A stretch of DNA of 44,834 bases from an uncultured Anaerolineaceae bacterium (GTDB lineage Bacteria; Chloroflexota; Anaerolineae; Anaerolineales; Anaerolineaceae): positions 1 to 44,834 of the forward strand of contig CAKMKJ010000024.1 in NCBI GenBank assembly GCA_927443345.1. Direction: 5' to 3'. A model generated the notes under the pieces. That model was not told the DNA's origin. It did not search any database and saw only the letters and a program-made list of their open reading frames with translations. A program made the position numbers and the translations under genes. Positions 17,978 through 26,804 of this stretch are shown here, in pieces. Position 1 is the first letter of the stretch. Each line of letters starts with the position of its first letter.

Positions 17978-19912
17978 ATGAATAAACCTTTGCATATATT
18001 AATGGTTGAAGATCATGAAAGCGATATTTTATTATTGCACCGTGTTTTGGAAAAGGGTGGATATAAAGTAGCTTGTGAGGTGGTCGATACGCCTGGAGCA
18101 ATGCGCACGGCTCTGAAAAGGAAAAAGAATTGGGATGTTATCACATCTGACCATTCAATGCCTAATTTCAATTCGACTGAATCTTTAGCGCTGGCAAAAG
18201 AAGTGCGTCCTGACATCCCTTTTATTATTTTGTCAGGTGAAATTGACATCAATTTAGCCGTTACTTTGATGAAGAGTGGAGCGTATGATTACATCCAGAA
18301 GAAAGAAATGCCGCTTATTCTTCCAGCCATTGAACGGGCTCTAGAAGAGGTGAAATTACGGCAAGAGCAAAAAAGAACAAGTCATGCTCTGAATGAAAGC
18401 GAAAATCGATTCAAAGAAGTTTTAGAAAACTCGCAAGTAGCATCATACAAAAGAAATCTTCTTACCAGTGCTTATGATTATATTAGTCCTGTCATTGCCC
18501 AAATTATTGGGTATACGCCTGACGAAATGAATGATTTCTCCCTTGATACCCTTAAAACCTTGGTCCATCCAGATGATTTCGCAGAAGTATACCGAATAAA
18601 TAGTGAATCCTTAACCAAAAAAAATGGATCCGCGATCACATTAGATTATCGTTTCAAGCACAAAAACGGACATTACGTGTGGGTGGAAGATAGATACACT
18701 GTAATGCGAGATGCCGATGGAGCCCCCATAGCGCTTATCGGTAGTGTGAGTGACATTTCTGAACGCAAAAAGTTGGAAAAAGCCATACAAGCAGAAAAAA
18801 CGACCCTTGAACAAGCCCAACATATAGCACAACTTGGAAGTTGGGAATGGGATATGGTTGTAAATAAATTTATTTTGTCAAACGAGATGTATCGAATATA
18901 TGGTCTTGATCCTAACACCTACGATGGCAAACCTGATTCACTATTGAAGATAATTCACCCTGATGATCTGGATGTTTTTACAAAAAGCATGGCAGACAAT
19001 CTATCGTCGGGCAACTCGCCTTCTCTCGATTATCGGGTGGTACTCAAAGATGGTTCAATCCACACTATTCATGCTGAAGGCAAGATAGAGTTAGATACAA
19101 ATGGTAAACCGATCCGCATGATCGGAACCGTTCAAGATATTACTGAACAAAAAAAAGCTGAAGAAGCACTTCGTGAAAGCGAAGAGAAATTTAAAAAATT
19201 ACATGAATCTGCTGGAGTTGGAATTGGCTATTATTCACCTGACGGCGTGGTAATTTCATACAATAATAAGGCAGCGCAACATATGGATGGAAACCCGGAA
19301 GATTTTTCCGAAAAATCAATCCATGACTTATTTCCTAAAGCTGAAGCAGATATATATATGGACAGGATTCAAAAAGCGGTTTACTCAGAAATTAATCAGG
19401 AGTATGAAGACAAAGTAGAGTTGCCGGGTGAGCAAAAATGGTTTTTAAGTACATTTACCCGGATTTTGAGTTCCTCTGGCAAAGTTCTTGGAATTCAAAT
19501 CATATCTTCGGATATATCAAATCATAAACGCGAAGAGGAAACGCTTCGTGAAAGTGAAGAGTTATTCCGAACGATGTTTGAAAGTTCCAACGTCGGCATT
19601 AGCATGGTTGGCCTGGATGGTAAATTTATCAAGGTAAATAATACACTTTGTAGCATCCTTGGGTATTCAAATGAAGAATTAGTAAAGCAAAGCTTTGACG
19701 ATATTACATTTGATGTAGATAGGGGGATTAGTGAAGTTGTTAATTCACAGCTAATTTCTGGTAAATCAAAAGTGGTTAGTGTAGAAAAAAGGTATGTGAG
19801 AAAAGACGGTCAAGTAGTTTGGGGATTATCATCAATTTCGGCGATTCACAATAATGAAGGAAAGATACAATATTTTGTCGCCTATACACTAGATATTTCT
19901 GAAAAAAAATAA
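17978..19912 (+). CDS. REC-PASx4 protein, probably a histidine kinase that lost its catalytic half
   Basis: The 644-residue protein has an N-terminal receiver (about 1-130: E11-D12 pocket, acceptor Asp58 in VITSDHSMP, Lys in YIQKKEMP) and four PAS/PAC units, each closing with a DIS/DIT-type sequence near residues 265, 390, 515 and 642. The protein stops exactly at the end of the last PAS (DISEKK then TAA), where a kinase domain normally begins. The same frame continues after the stop with a remnant of an HATPase domain (19913-20074). The surviving protein may still sense and dimerise, but it cannot phosphorylate. AAGGA precedes the ATG. The divergent CheW lies 46 bases upstream. Confidence 0.85.
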   Translation: MNKPLHILMVEDHESDILLLHRVLEKGGYKVACEVVDTPGAMRTALKRKKNWDVITSDHSMPNFNSTESLALAKEVRPDIPFIILSGEIDINLAVTLMKSGAYDYIQKKEMPLILPAIERALEEVKLRQEQKRTSHALNESENRFKEVLENSQVASYKRNLLTSAYDYISPVIAQIIGYTPDEMNDFSLDTLKTLVHPDDFAEVYRINSESLTKKNGSAITLDYRFKHKNGHYVWVEDRYTVMRDADGAPIALIGSVSDISERKKLEKAIQAEKTTLEQAQHIAQLGSWEWDMVVNKFILSNEMYRIYGLDPNTYDGKPDSLLKIIHPDDLDVFTKSMADNLSSGNSPSLDYRVVLKDGSIHTIHAEGKIELDTNGKPIRMIGTVQDITEQKKAEEALRESEEKFKKLHESAGVGIGYYSPDGVVISYNNKAAQHMDGNPEDFSEKSIHDLFPKAEADIYMDRIQKAVYSEINQEYEDKVELPGEQKWFLSTFTRILSSSGKVLGIQIISSDISNHKREEETLRESEELFRTMFESSNVGISMVGLDGKFIKVNNTLCSILGYSNEELVKQSFDDITFDVDRGISEVVNSQLISGKSKVVSVEKRYVRKDGQVVWGLSSISAIHNNEGKIQYFVAYTLDISEKK

Positions 19913-20074
19913 GCAGAAATGTCCCTTGTACTTTTTGTGCATGATGATGGTGTTGGCTTGGCAACAGTCAAGCAAATTATCAATAAACATAACGGCAAGA
20001 TTTGGGCGGATGCAAAAGTGAACCAGGGAGCAACGTTTTACTTTACTTTGCCATTATTAAATACTATTAAGTAG
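19913..20074 (+). pseudogene. remnant of a histidine kinase HATPase domain
   Basis: After the TAA of the REC-PAS gene the same frame stays open for 53 codons to a TAG at 20072-20074. The translation begins AEMS, which completes the usual EKKxAE linker after a PAS domain. It then passes straight to [20 protein letters not shown] and ends [16 protein letters not shown] plus a short tail. This matches the end of the kinase at 7435-10560 (GVGLATVQRIINRHNG, WADARVNEGATFFFTL). The HisKA domain and the N and G1 boxes are missing. The simplest reading is a full-length REC-PAS-kinase hit by an in-frame internal deletion and a CAA-to-TAA (or similar) nonsense change. It is not expected to be translated. 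Confidence 0.8.
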
Positions 20075-20167
20075 TAACAATTATCCCAAATAATTAGTCA
20101 TTATTGCTAGCAAAGTATCCAATCTATAGAGGAGAAAATCAATCCAAACTCCTTTATGCTGAATATG

Positions 20168-20189
20168 TGAAAAACGCTCCGGTTTTTCA
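20168..20189 (+). terminator. A/T-rich terminator-like hairpin
   Basis: An 8-bp stem (20168-20175 with 20182-20189) closes a six-base loop and contains five consecutive A-T pairs. It lies after the kinase remnant and about 20 bases before the second receiver-like gene. The T run is inside the stem, so this is a weak call. Confidence 0.35.
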
Positions 20190-20209
20190 TAATTCAAAAT
20201 GGTGGAAAT

Positions 20210-20572
20210 ATGGAAATTGTGATTGTCAGTCCAGAAAGCCGTCGGCGCGATAATCTGATTTCGATGCTTGAATCAATCGTGCCGCCGTCATCCATCAAAA
20301 TGGTTGAGCTGTGTGGCGATGTTGAAAAAATCGCCAATCCTGCAAATCCCGCAGTGGTATTTATTGATTACCGTGATCCTGAAAAATGTATTGATAAGAG
20401 CATAAGCAACCTGATAATGAATCATGCCATTCATTATATTGTTCTATTGGTTTCTCGAAACGGACCCAGTGCGCACTTCACCCATTATTCAAGTTGTGAG
20501 TTGATTTACGATGAAATCAACATTGAAATGTTAAAACACCTATTAAGAAATGTGCAACTTAAATCAAACTAA
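20210..20572 (+). CDS. receiver-like small protein with degenerate pocket (copy 2)
   Basis: The 120-residue protein is a close paralogue of the protein at 14276-14671. The first 13 residues are identical and the rest is alike up to about residue 117. It shares the SPES replacement of the acidic pair, Asp53 (VFIDYRDPE), the HYIVLLVS strand and the ELIYDEIN motif. Unlike copy 1 it ends 41 bases before the chemoreceptor instead of overlapping it, which shows that the extra C-terminus of copy 1 is not needed. GGTGG precedes the ATG. Conservation in both cassettes argues for a real role beside the receptor, but the function is unknown. Confidence 0.8.
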   Translation: MEIVIVSPESRRRDNLISMLESIVPPSSIKMVELCGDVEKIANPANPAVVFIDYRDPEKCIDKSISNLIMNHAIHYIVLLVSRNGPSAHFTHYSSCELIYDEINIEMLKHLLRNVQLKSN

Positions 20573-20613
20573 CATTTAAAAATAAGATTTGAGCATTTGT
20601 TTTAGGAGGAAAC

Positions 20614-22989
20614 ATGAACGCATTAAACAATCTAAAAATCGGCGTTAAATTAATTGGAAGTTTTCTAATTGTAGCTTTGTTTCTTGTGGGTATTGTTGTT
20701 TACAACTATTTTGAATTGGTGTCTTTAGGTGAAATGCAAGATGCCGGAGCCAAACGTGCTTCAGATCTTTCAATTGCTGAAAACACTGAAATTGCGTCAT
20801 TGGCGATGTACCAGGTCATTGCCGATGCACAAATTAATCTCAATTTCGACGCTGTACATGCAGATTGGGATGCAGTAAAAGAATCAGCTCAAAATGACCT
20901 TGAAGCATTAAAAAATGCAGTTGACACTCCTGAAGAAACTGCCTGGGCAAATGATGCTGAGACCGCATACTCCAAAATCGTTGTGTTGTTTGAAGACAAA
21001 ATGTTGCCTGCATTGGTTGCAGCCCAAAGCATAACTGCTGAAACCAAGCAATATGATGCTGAAATCGACGCTTTAATAACCGAAATGAATGAACCACTAG
21101 AAAATATTGTACATTCGCTCATGGAAGAAAACATTCAAGGCGATGTTGACTATGATACAACCAGTCAAGAAACAATTCAGCTTTCCATCATTATTGGAGT
21201 GATAGCTCTTATTTTTGCAGTTCTATTAGGAGTTATTGTTACCAACTCACTGAGTAAGCCAATTGGTATTTTGGTGGGTATTGCAACTCGTGTTTCGCAA
21301 GGCGACCTGGTGCGTGATCTTGATCAAAAAACGAAACTGGCATTAACCAGTCGCAAAGATGAAGTAGGCGATATTGCCAAATCTTTTGACGAAGTAATCG
21401 GATATATGCAAGCGGGGGCAAAGGTAGCTGATACGATTGCGAATAACGACCTTTCGATCAAAGTTACTCCGTTGTCTGAAAAAGATGAGTTGGGCATCTC
21501 GTTTAAAAAGATGACAGAGACTTTGTTAGATACGGTTAACAAGATTAAAGAGAATATCACCAGCCTGGGAGCCGCTTCAGCCCAATTGGCTGTGGCTGCT
21601 ACTCAAGCCGGCCAGGCAACAACGCAAATTGCTCTGACTGTGCAGCAGGTTGCCAAAGGCACTGCTGATCAAGCTGGCGCGGTCACTAAAACCGCTTCAT
21701 CTGTGGAACAAATGTCAATGGCCATCGAAGGTGTCGCCAAAGGCGCACAGGAGCAGAGCAGCTCGGTGCTCAAAGTATCAAATGCAACCGAACAAATTAA
21801 TGCGGCCATTCAACAAGTTGCAGGCAACGCCGCTGCGGTAACCACAGATTCTGCAACTGCTGCTGAAGCCGCCAGAAAAGGCACCATAACGGTTGAGCAA
21901 ACCTTAAGCGGCATGCAAAATATTAAGTCTAAAGTTGGCGCATCCGCTGATAAAGTAGAAGAGATGGGAAGGCGCTCTGAAGAAATCGGCAAGATTGTTG
22001 AAACCATCGAAGATATCGCTTCACAAACCAATTTGTTGGCCCTAAATGCAGCCATTGAAGCCGCACGAGCTGGTGAACATGGCAAGGGTTTTGCAGTTGT
22101 GGCTGATGAAGTACGAAAACTTGCCGAGAGATCATCCCTCGCGACTAAAGAGATTGGCAGTTTGATCGGCGGAATATTAACCACTGTCAACGAAGCCGTA
22201 AAGGCCATGGAAGAGGGCTCAAAGGAAGTTGAATTGGGTGTGGTTACCGCCAGTCAGGCGGGCGAAGCATTGAATGAGATTCTTACTGCAGCTGAAGCAG
22301 TGAACAGACAGGCTGTCATGGCTGGTGAGGCGAGTAATAGAATGAAATCGGCATCAGAAGAGTTGATCTCAGCGGTGGATTCTGTTTCTGCCATTGTTGA
22401 AGAAAATACAGCCTCTACGGAACAGATGGCTGCTAACTCCAGCGAGGTCTCTCAGGCTATTGAAAGTATTGCCAGTGTCAGTGAAGAGAATAGTGCTGCC
22501 ATTGAAGAAGTCAGCGCCAGCACAGAAGAAATGAGTGCCCAGGTTGAAGAAGTGACCGCATCAGCTCAATCTCTGGCCGAGATGGCGCAATTCCTTACAG
22601 AAGTGTGCAGCGTTTTTAAGCTCAAAGAGGCATCCAGAGAAGACATCCTTGTTGAAATTGACACGTTCAAACAAGCGCATACCAATTGGGTCACCAAAAT
22701 GGAAGCCATGCAAAATGGAAGCGGCACGATTCGATTACAAGATATTCCCACTCACACGACTTGTTCGCTGGGTCGATGGTATTACGGAATTGGCAAGCAG
22801 GAATTTGGTGACAACCATGAATTTTTGGCCATTGAAGCGCAACACGAAAAGTTCCATCATTTACTAGTTGAATTTGTAAATGCATTCACAAATCAGGGTA
22901 ATTTAAAATCACAGGGAATTTTAGATCAACTGCATGTTGTTTCAACAAATGTAGCCAACAGTCTTGAACAGCTGAAAAAGGTAGTTTAG
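20614..22989 (+). CDS. methyl-accepting chemotaxis protein with C-terminal CZB zinc-binding domain
   Basis: The 791-residue chemoreceptor has membrane helices at about 12-34 and 190-212, a four-helix-bundle-type sensor between them (MCP_1-like), HAMP, and a signalling coiled coil whose tip is nearly identical in protein sequence to that of the receptor at 14655. It carries an extra C-terminal CZB (chemoreceptor zinc-binding) domain at about 675-790. The 3-His/1-Cys ligand set is visible as His689 (AHTNW), Cys717 ([10 protein letters not shown]), His744 and His748 (HEKFH). CZB domains respond to zinc and, in some species, to hypochlorite oxidation of the Cys. AGGAGG precedes the ATG. Two cheW genes follow. 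Confidence 0.95.
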   Translation: MNALNNLKIGVKLIGSFLIVALFLVGIVVYNYFELVSLGEMQDAGAKRASDLSIAENTEIASLAMYQVIADAQINLNFDAVHADWDAVKESAQNDLEALKNAVDTPEETAWANDAETAYSKIVVLFEDKMLPALVAAQSITAETKQYDAEIDALITEMNEPLENIVHSLMEENIQGDVDYDTTSQETIQLSIIIGVIALIFAVLLGVIVTNSLSKPIGILVGIATRVSQGDLVRDLDQKTKLALTSRKDEVGDIAKSFDEVIGYMQAGAKVADTIANNDLSIKVTPLSEKDELGISFKKMTETLLDTVNKIKENITSLGAASAQLAVAATQAGQATTQIALTVQQVAKGTADQAGAVTKTASSVEQMSMAIEGVAKGAQEQSSSVLKVSNATEQINAAIQQVAGNAAAVTTDSATAAEAARKGTITVEQTLSGMQNIKSKVGASADKVEEMGRRSEEIGKIVETIEDIASQTNLLALNAAIEAARAGEHGKGFAVVADEVRKLAERSSLATKEIGSLIGGILTTVNEAVKAMEEGSKEVELGVVTASQAGEALNEILTAAEAVNRQAVMAGEASNRMKSASEELISAVDSVSAIVEENTASTEQMAANSSEVSQAIESIASVSEENSAAIEEVSASTEEMSAQVEEVTASAQSLAEMAQFLTEVCSVFKLKEASREDILVEIDTFKQAHTNWVTKMEAMQNGSGTIRLQDIPTHTTCSLGRWYYGIGKQEFGDNHEFLAIEAQHEKFHHLLVEFVNAFTNQGNLKSQGILDQLHVVSTNVANSLEQLKKVV

Positions 22990-23023
22990 TCAAGCGGGAG
23001 ACAACAAAAATAAGGAGATTGAT

Positions 23024-23479
23024 ATGGAAAAACAACTGGTGATCTTTGAACTTGGTGCTGAATACTTTGGTATCGATATTGCTTCAGTCGAAGGAATCAA
23101 CAAAATGCTGGATATTACCAAGATTCCTCAATCGCCAGCATATTTGGAAGGTATCACCAATTTACGCGGGAGTGTACTTCCTGTAATTGACTTGCATGTG
23201 AGATTTGGAATGCCTTCACAAGAACGGACAAATGAAACCCGCATCATGGTTGCCAATTTGGATGGGGTCAAAGTGGGCATGGTGGTTTCGGCTGTATCCG
23301 AGGTGTTGACCATTGACGATAGTGTTATTGAACCTCCTCCTCCGATGGTGAGTAATATCAACTCGGAATTCATTACTGGAGTGGCCAAGATCGATAAACG
23401 GCTGGTAATTTTATTGGATTTAGCAAAGGTTTTGACTGTAGAAGAAAAGATTCAAACTGCTAATGCGGCTAGCAGTTAA
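23024..23479 (+). CDS. cheW: CheW coupling protein (copy 3)
   Basis: The 151-residue CheW domain protein keeps ITNLRGSVLPVIDL with Arg48, RIMVANLDGVKVGMVVSAV and the Pro-rich PPPPMVSN loop. It lies 34 bases after the CZB chemoreceptor with a strong AAGGAG site and is the equivalent, in the second cassette, of the cheW at 16741. A terminator follows, so receptor and CheW form a unit. It differs from copy 1 mainly in the helix after VEGI (NKMLDI against VKLQEI). Confidence 0.95.
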   Translation: MEKQLVIFELGAEYFGIDIASVEGINKMLDITKIPQSPAYLEGITNLRGSVLPVIDLHVRFGMPSQERTNETRIMVANLDGVKVGMVVSAVSEVLTIDDSVIEPPPPMVSNINSEFITGVAKIDKRLVILLDLAKVLTVEEKIQTANAASS

Positions 23480-23525
23480 AGTAGTCTACCCCGATTATTG
23501 GTACCCATTATTGGTAAGTTAGCAA

Positions 23526-23560
23526 ATAATAAAACCCTCAAAAAATGAGGGTTTTATTAT
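23526..23560 (+). terminator. rho-independent terminator after cheW copy 3
   Basis: A perfect 15-bp stem (23526-23540 with 23546-23560) closes an AAAAA loop, with CCCTCA/TGAGGG at its core, and runs into T-rich sequence. It separates the cassette from the last cheW. Confidence 0.88.
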
Positions 23561-23568
23561 CTTTATTA

Positions 23569-23628
23569 AATATTGAGTATAAATTTATATTCGTTTTACG
23601 TGAGAGTTAGTGAATATTGAGTATAAAT
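23569..23628. repeat. two 16-bp direct repeats upstream of the last cheW
   Basis: The 16-mer aatattgagtataaat occurs at 23569-23584 and again at 23613-23628, 44 bases apart (about four helical turns). Both lie in the gap between the terminator and the cheW at 23651. The second copy ends 12 bases before the AGGAG site. They could be a paired regulator site or a duplicated promoter segment. Confidence 0.55.
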
Positions 23629-23650
23629 AATACACATACAGGAGACGAAT

Positions 23651-24097
23651 ATGGAAAAACAATTAGTCATTTTTGAGCTCGGCAGCGAAAATTTTGGTAT
23701 TGATATTGCTTCAGTAGAAGGTATTGTTAAGCTTCAGGAAATAACAAAAATTCCACAAGCGCCTTCATATATGGAAGGAATTACAAACCATCGAGGCAGT
23801 GTTTTGCCCGTGATAGACCTTCACAAGCGATTTGGCATTACCGGACAGGAACAAACAAACGAAACACGTATCGTGGTTGCAAATGTTGGTGCGCTTAAGA
23901 TTGGTATGATCGTCTCTGCTGTATCAGAAGTTTTAACCATTGATGACAGTGTGATTGAACCTCCGCCCCCGATGATTAGTAACGTAAATTCTGAATTCAT
24001 TGTGGGTGTCGCCAAAATTGATAAACGATTGGTCATTTTGCTTGATTTGGTGAAAGTGCTCACCACAGAAGAAAAAACCCAAGTCGCAAAAATGTAA
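23651..24097 (+). CDS. cheW: CheW coupling protein (copy 4)
   Basis: The 148-residue CheW domain protein is closest to copy 1 in its first 40 residues (MEKQLVIFELGSENFGIDI, VEGIVKLQEITKIPQAP). The core is ITNHRGSVLPVIDL, so Arg48 is kept although Leu47 has become His. The IVVANVGALKIGMIVSAV strand and PPPPMISN loop follow. It stands on its own after a terminator, with AGGAG before its ATG and the 16-bp direct repeats upstream. It may therefore be expressed separately from the receptors. Confidence 0.94.
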   Translation: MEKQLVIFELGSENFGIDIASVEGIVKLQEITKIPQAPSYMEGITNHRGSVLPVIDLHKRFGITGQEQTNETRIVVANVGALKIGMIVSAVSEVLTIDDSVIEPPPPMISNVNSEFIVGVAKIDKRLVILLDLVKVLTTEEKTQVAKM

Positions 24098-24124
24098 TTC
24101 TCTGATCAAAAAGCAGGAAATTAT

Positions 24125-24145
24125 AAACCCCTCGAAGAGGGGTTT
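24125..24145. terminator. hairpin between convergent cheW and purA
   Basis: A 9-bp stem (24125-24133 with 24137-24145) with a GAA loop and a CCCC/GGGG core lies between the ends of cheW copy 4 and purA. It has short A/T flanks on both sides and could stop transcription from either direction. Confidence 0.6.
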
Positions 24146-24174
24146 AGTTGTTTAAATCTTGTTAGCAGTTTTGC

Positions 24175-25470
24175 TTAACGCTTGATTACCGCGTTTCTTT
24201 CTGAACCCACAGAAACCTGGGTGACAGGCACGCCACAGAAATCTTCAATAATTTTGATATAGTCGAGCACTACATTCGGCAGGTCGCTCCACTTGCGGAT
24301 CAATCGTAGATCGTCTTTCCAACCTGGTGTGGATTGATAAACCGGCAGACAGCGTTCCATTTCGGTTGCACTGCCGCTGAAATCTAACTCACAGATGGTT
24401 TTGCCGTCTTTCTGATAGGCTGAGCAATACTTGATCGTTTCCAACCCTGAAAGAATATCCATCTTGGTCAGAAATAATTCTGTCACGCCGTTTACTTCAA
24501 TGGCGTATTTGAGCAAAACCAGATCTATCCACCCCACGCGACGTGGACGGCCAGTGGTGGTTCCAAATTCATCCCACGGGTTTGAGCCGCTGCCGCGCAG
24601 AAAAGTGGCGGTGGCGTCAAACAACTCGGTAGGGAAGGGACCGGAACCCACACGGGTTTGAAATGCCTTCGTGATACCGATCACACGCTCCACAGGTTGA
24701 ATGCCGATTCCCAGGCCGCTAAAAATGCCGGCAGAGGTGGTGCATGAACTGGTAACAAAGGGGTAGGTTCCCTGGTCAAGATCAAGCAGAGTGCCCTGGG
24801 CTGCTTCTGCTAAAATATTCTTACCTGATTTCAAAGCGGCTCTGACGAGCGTGCCAACGGGTTTGATATAGGCTGCAAGCTGGCTGGCAAGTGCCGTGAA
24901 CTCTTCGGTCATGGTTTGAATGTCAATGGCAGGTTGATGGTAGTAAACGGTTAGCATCTCATTGGCATCTATAAAATGCTGCCTGACTTTTTTCTTGAAT
25001 TCTTCAGACTGCAGTAACTCACCGGTGCGCAAGCCCCGCCTCGAAGATTTATCCATATAAGCTGGGCCGATGCCGCGGCCGGTGGTGCCGATGGAGGATT
25101 TTCCGAGTGCAGCTTCCTGGGCTTGATCCAACAATCGATGGGCAGGGGTGATCAGGTGAGCGGCATCCGAAATCCACAGCCGCTTTGGTGAGATCTCAAT
25201 GCCTGCTTCTTGCAGCGTTTTGATTTCTTGCAGCAACGTACCTGGATAAAGTACCAGACCGTTGCCTAATACACCGATGGTGTGAGCATGAATGATGCCT
25301 GAGGGAATGACGTGGAGTTTGAAAATTTTGTCACCAACAGTAACCGTATGACCGGCGTTATCGCCGCCATTAAAGCGGGCTACAATCTCAACATTCTCTG
25401 AAAGCAGGTCAACCGCACGACCCTTGCCTTCATCTCCCCATTGCATTCCAACAGCCACACTGATCGGCAT
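24175..25470 (-). CDS. purA: adenylosuccinate synthetase
   Basis: The 431-residue enzyme joins aspartate to IMP using GTP, the first committed step to AMP. The N-terminal GTP-binding/catalytic signature is intact (WGDEGKGRAVDLL, with Asp13 and Lys16), followed by RFNGGDNAGHTV with the catalytic His. Further conserved parts are STIGTTGRGIGPAYMDKSS-type sequence (here KSSIGTTGRGIGPAYMDKSS), GTYPFVTSSCTTSAG, GPFPTEL and GRPRRVGWIDL. The length is normal. AGGAG lies before the ATG. It starts 10 bases after the end of hpt, so the two purine genes form an operon for IMP use and purine salvage. Confidence 0.97.
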   Translation of the reverse strand: MPISVAVGMQWGDEGKGRAVDLLSENVEIVARFNGGDNAGHTVTVGDKIFKLHVIPSGIIHAHTIGVLGNGLVLYPGTLLQEIKTLQEAGIEISPKRLWISDAAHLITPAHRLLDQAQEAALGKSSIGTTGRGIGPAYMDKSSRRGLRTGELLQSEEFKKKVRQHFIDANEMLTVYYHQPAIDIQTMTEEFTALASQLAAYIKPVGTLVRAALKSGKNILAEAAQGTLLDLDQGTYPFVTSSCTTSAGIFSGLGIGIQPVERVIGITKAFQTRVGSGPFPTELFDATATFLRGSGSNPWDEFGTTTGRPRRVGWIDLVLLKYAIEVNGVTELFLTKMDILSGLETIKYCSAYQKDGKTICELDFSGSATEMERCLPVYQSTPGWKDDLRLIRKWSDLPNVVLDYIKIIEDFCGVPVTQVSVGSERNAVIKR

Positions 25471-25480
25471 GGTTATACTC

Positions 25481-26041
25481 CTATTTCTGGTATCTTTTTA
25501 GATCAACTGAAGCGATGTAGGGCAAATTGCGGCCTTTTTCATCAATATCCAAGCCGTACCCCACCACAAAATAATCAGGGATCTTGAATCCGTAATAATC
25601 AATCTCTAACCCTACCTTGTGGCTTTCTTCTTTATCCAACAAGGCGCAAACTTTTAAACTGTTGGGTTTGCGATCCAGCAGCAATTTCTTAACCGTTGAA
25701 ATGGTATATCCAGAGTCAACAATGTCATCAACAAGAATAACATCCCAGCCTTCGATGTTGGTCTTGTGGTCTGAGTCGATCCTGACAAATCCGCTTGATG
25801 AAGATCCGTTGTATGAAGAAACAGACATAAAATCCAAAGTCATCGGAAGGTGCACATTGCGCATAAGGTCGGTCATAAAAACCACACTGCCGCGCAGCAA
25901 TCCCAATAGCAGCAGATTTTTTGAGTCTTTGTAATCAGTACCGATTTGATTCCCCAGCTCAACAACTCTGGTTTTAATCTCTTCTTCAGAAACGATTATT
26001 TGATCTATGAAATCATAGGGAAACCTTGGAGCTTGATCCAT
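25481..26041 (-). CDS. hpt: hypoxanthine phosphoribosyltransferase
   Basis: The 186-residue enzyme salvages hypoxanthine or guanine with PRPP. It begins PYDFIDQIIVSEEEIKTRV and contains LLLGLLRGSVVFMTDLMR, the PRPP loop motif VILVDDIVDSGYTI and the C-terminal PDYFVVGYGLDIDEKGRNLPY. The frame allows an ATG at 26101, but the ATG at 26039-26041 has AGAGGA seven bases upstream and gives the usual family length, so I prefer it. It is the first gene of the hpt-purA unit. The 295 bases between it and greA form a divergent regulatory region. Confidence 0.95.
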   Translation of the reverse strand: MDQAPRFPYDFIDQIIVSEEEIKTRVVELGNQIGTDYKDSKNLLLLGLLRGSVVFMTDLMRNVHLPMTLDFMSVSSYNGSSSSGFVRIDSDHKTNIEGWDVILVDDIVDSGYTISTVKKLLLDRKPNSLKVCALLDKEESHKVGLEIDYYGFKIPDYFVVGYGLDIDEKGRNLPYIASVDLKRYQK

Positions 26042-26262
26042 GCGCCATCCTCTAAATTCTGAATTGAGTCTCTTTTGGAATTCCTCAAAAGCACACCTCA
26101 TTGTACCAATAGTTTTATTGATTGCAGATTAATAAATGATGAAAATGCTTAACCTCCTATTATTTTTCCATATCAGGTACTTGCAATCGCATTTTTTTTA
26201 TGTTATAGTAATCAAACTATTGAGAGAGAACCTGTTTTCACTCTCAACTTAATTTAAATCGC

Positions 26263-26297
26263 TCCCCGAGGAGTGGTTTTTATTTATTGGTCGGGGA
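26263..26297 (+). promoter_or_regulatory. possible structured leader of greA
   Basis: A 7-bp perfect inverted repeat (tccccga at 26263-26269, tcgggga at 26291-26297) lies 40-75 bases before the greA ATG. A run of seven T at 26310-26316 comes shortly before the AAGGA ribosome site. This is compatible with a folded 5' leader or attenuator, but the hairpin does not abut the T run. I saw nothing else in 26042-26336 beyond A/T-rich promoter-like sequence. Confidence 0.3.
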
Positions 26298-26336
26298 AAC
26301 ACTGATCACTTTTTTTCATATAAGGAAAATAACACA

Positions 26337-26804
26337 ATGCCTACCTCATTTTTAACTCGAGAAGGGTTCGACAAATTGCAAGAAGAGTTGGATTTCTTGC
26401 GCTCTGACAAGCGAGAACAAATAGCCGTTCGTCTGCATGAAGCGATCGAAGGCGGTGAACTGCTTGACAATGCTGAACTTGAGGCAGCGAAAAACGAACA
26501 AGCCTTTGTAGAAGGTCGGATCAAAGAATTAGAAATCTTGCTGGCAACTGCGCGAGTTATTGACGATAACGCCATTCAACCTGGCTGTGTTCAGGTTGGT
26601 TCGCGCGTGACCATACAAGAAGAAGGCAGCAAAGAAAAAGAAGACTATACTGTGGTTGGCGCGGCTGAAGCTGATCCTGCTAACGGCAAAATTTCAAATG
26701 AATCTCCTCTCGGAAAAGCCATTATGAACCATGAGGAAGGTGATAAAGTGCAAGTTGATGCGCCTGCTGGTCCTTTTAATGTTAAGATTCTCAAGGTAAG
26801 CTAA
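26337..26804 (+). CDS. greA: transcription elongation factor GreA
   Basis: The 155-residue protein has the standard two parts. The N-terminal antiparallel coiled coil (about 1-75: LTREGFDKLQEELDFLRSDK, GGELLDNAELEAAKNEQAF) has acidic residues at its tip that enter the RNA polymerase secondary channel and stimulate transcript cleavage. The C-terminal FKBP-like domain (about 80-155) contains SPLGKAIMNHEEGDKV. GreA rescues backtracked polymerase. AAGGA precedes the ATG. It lies upstream of lysS but is separated from it by a strong terminator, so the two may be only partly co-expressed. Confidence 0.97.
   Translation: MPTSFLTREGFDKLQEELDFLRSDKREQIAVRLHEAIEGGELLDNAELEAAKNEQAFVEGRIKELEILLATARVIDDNAIQPGCVQVGSRVTIQEEGSKEKEDYTVVGAAEADPANGKISNESPLGKAIMNHEEGDKVQVDAPAGPFNVKILKVS

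Noticed and set aside
19910-19912. Programmed readthrough of the TAA after the REC-PAS protein
   Set aside because: Even with readthrough the product would lack HisKA and most of the ATPase, so there would be nothing functional to gain. Deletion plus nonsense change is simpler.
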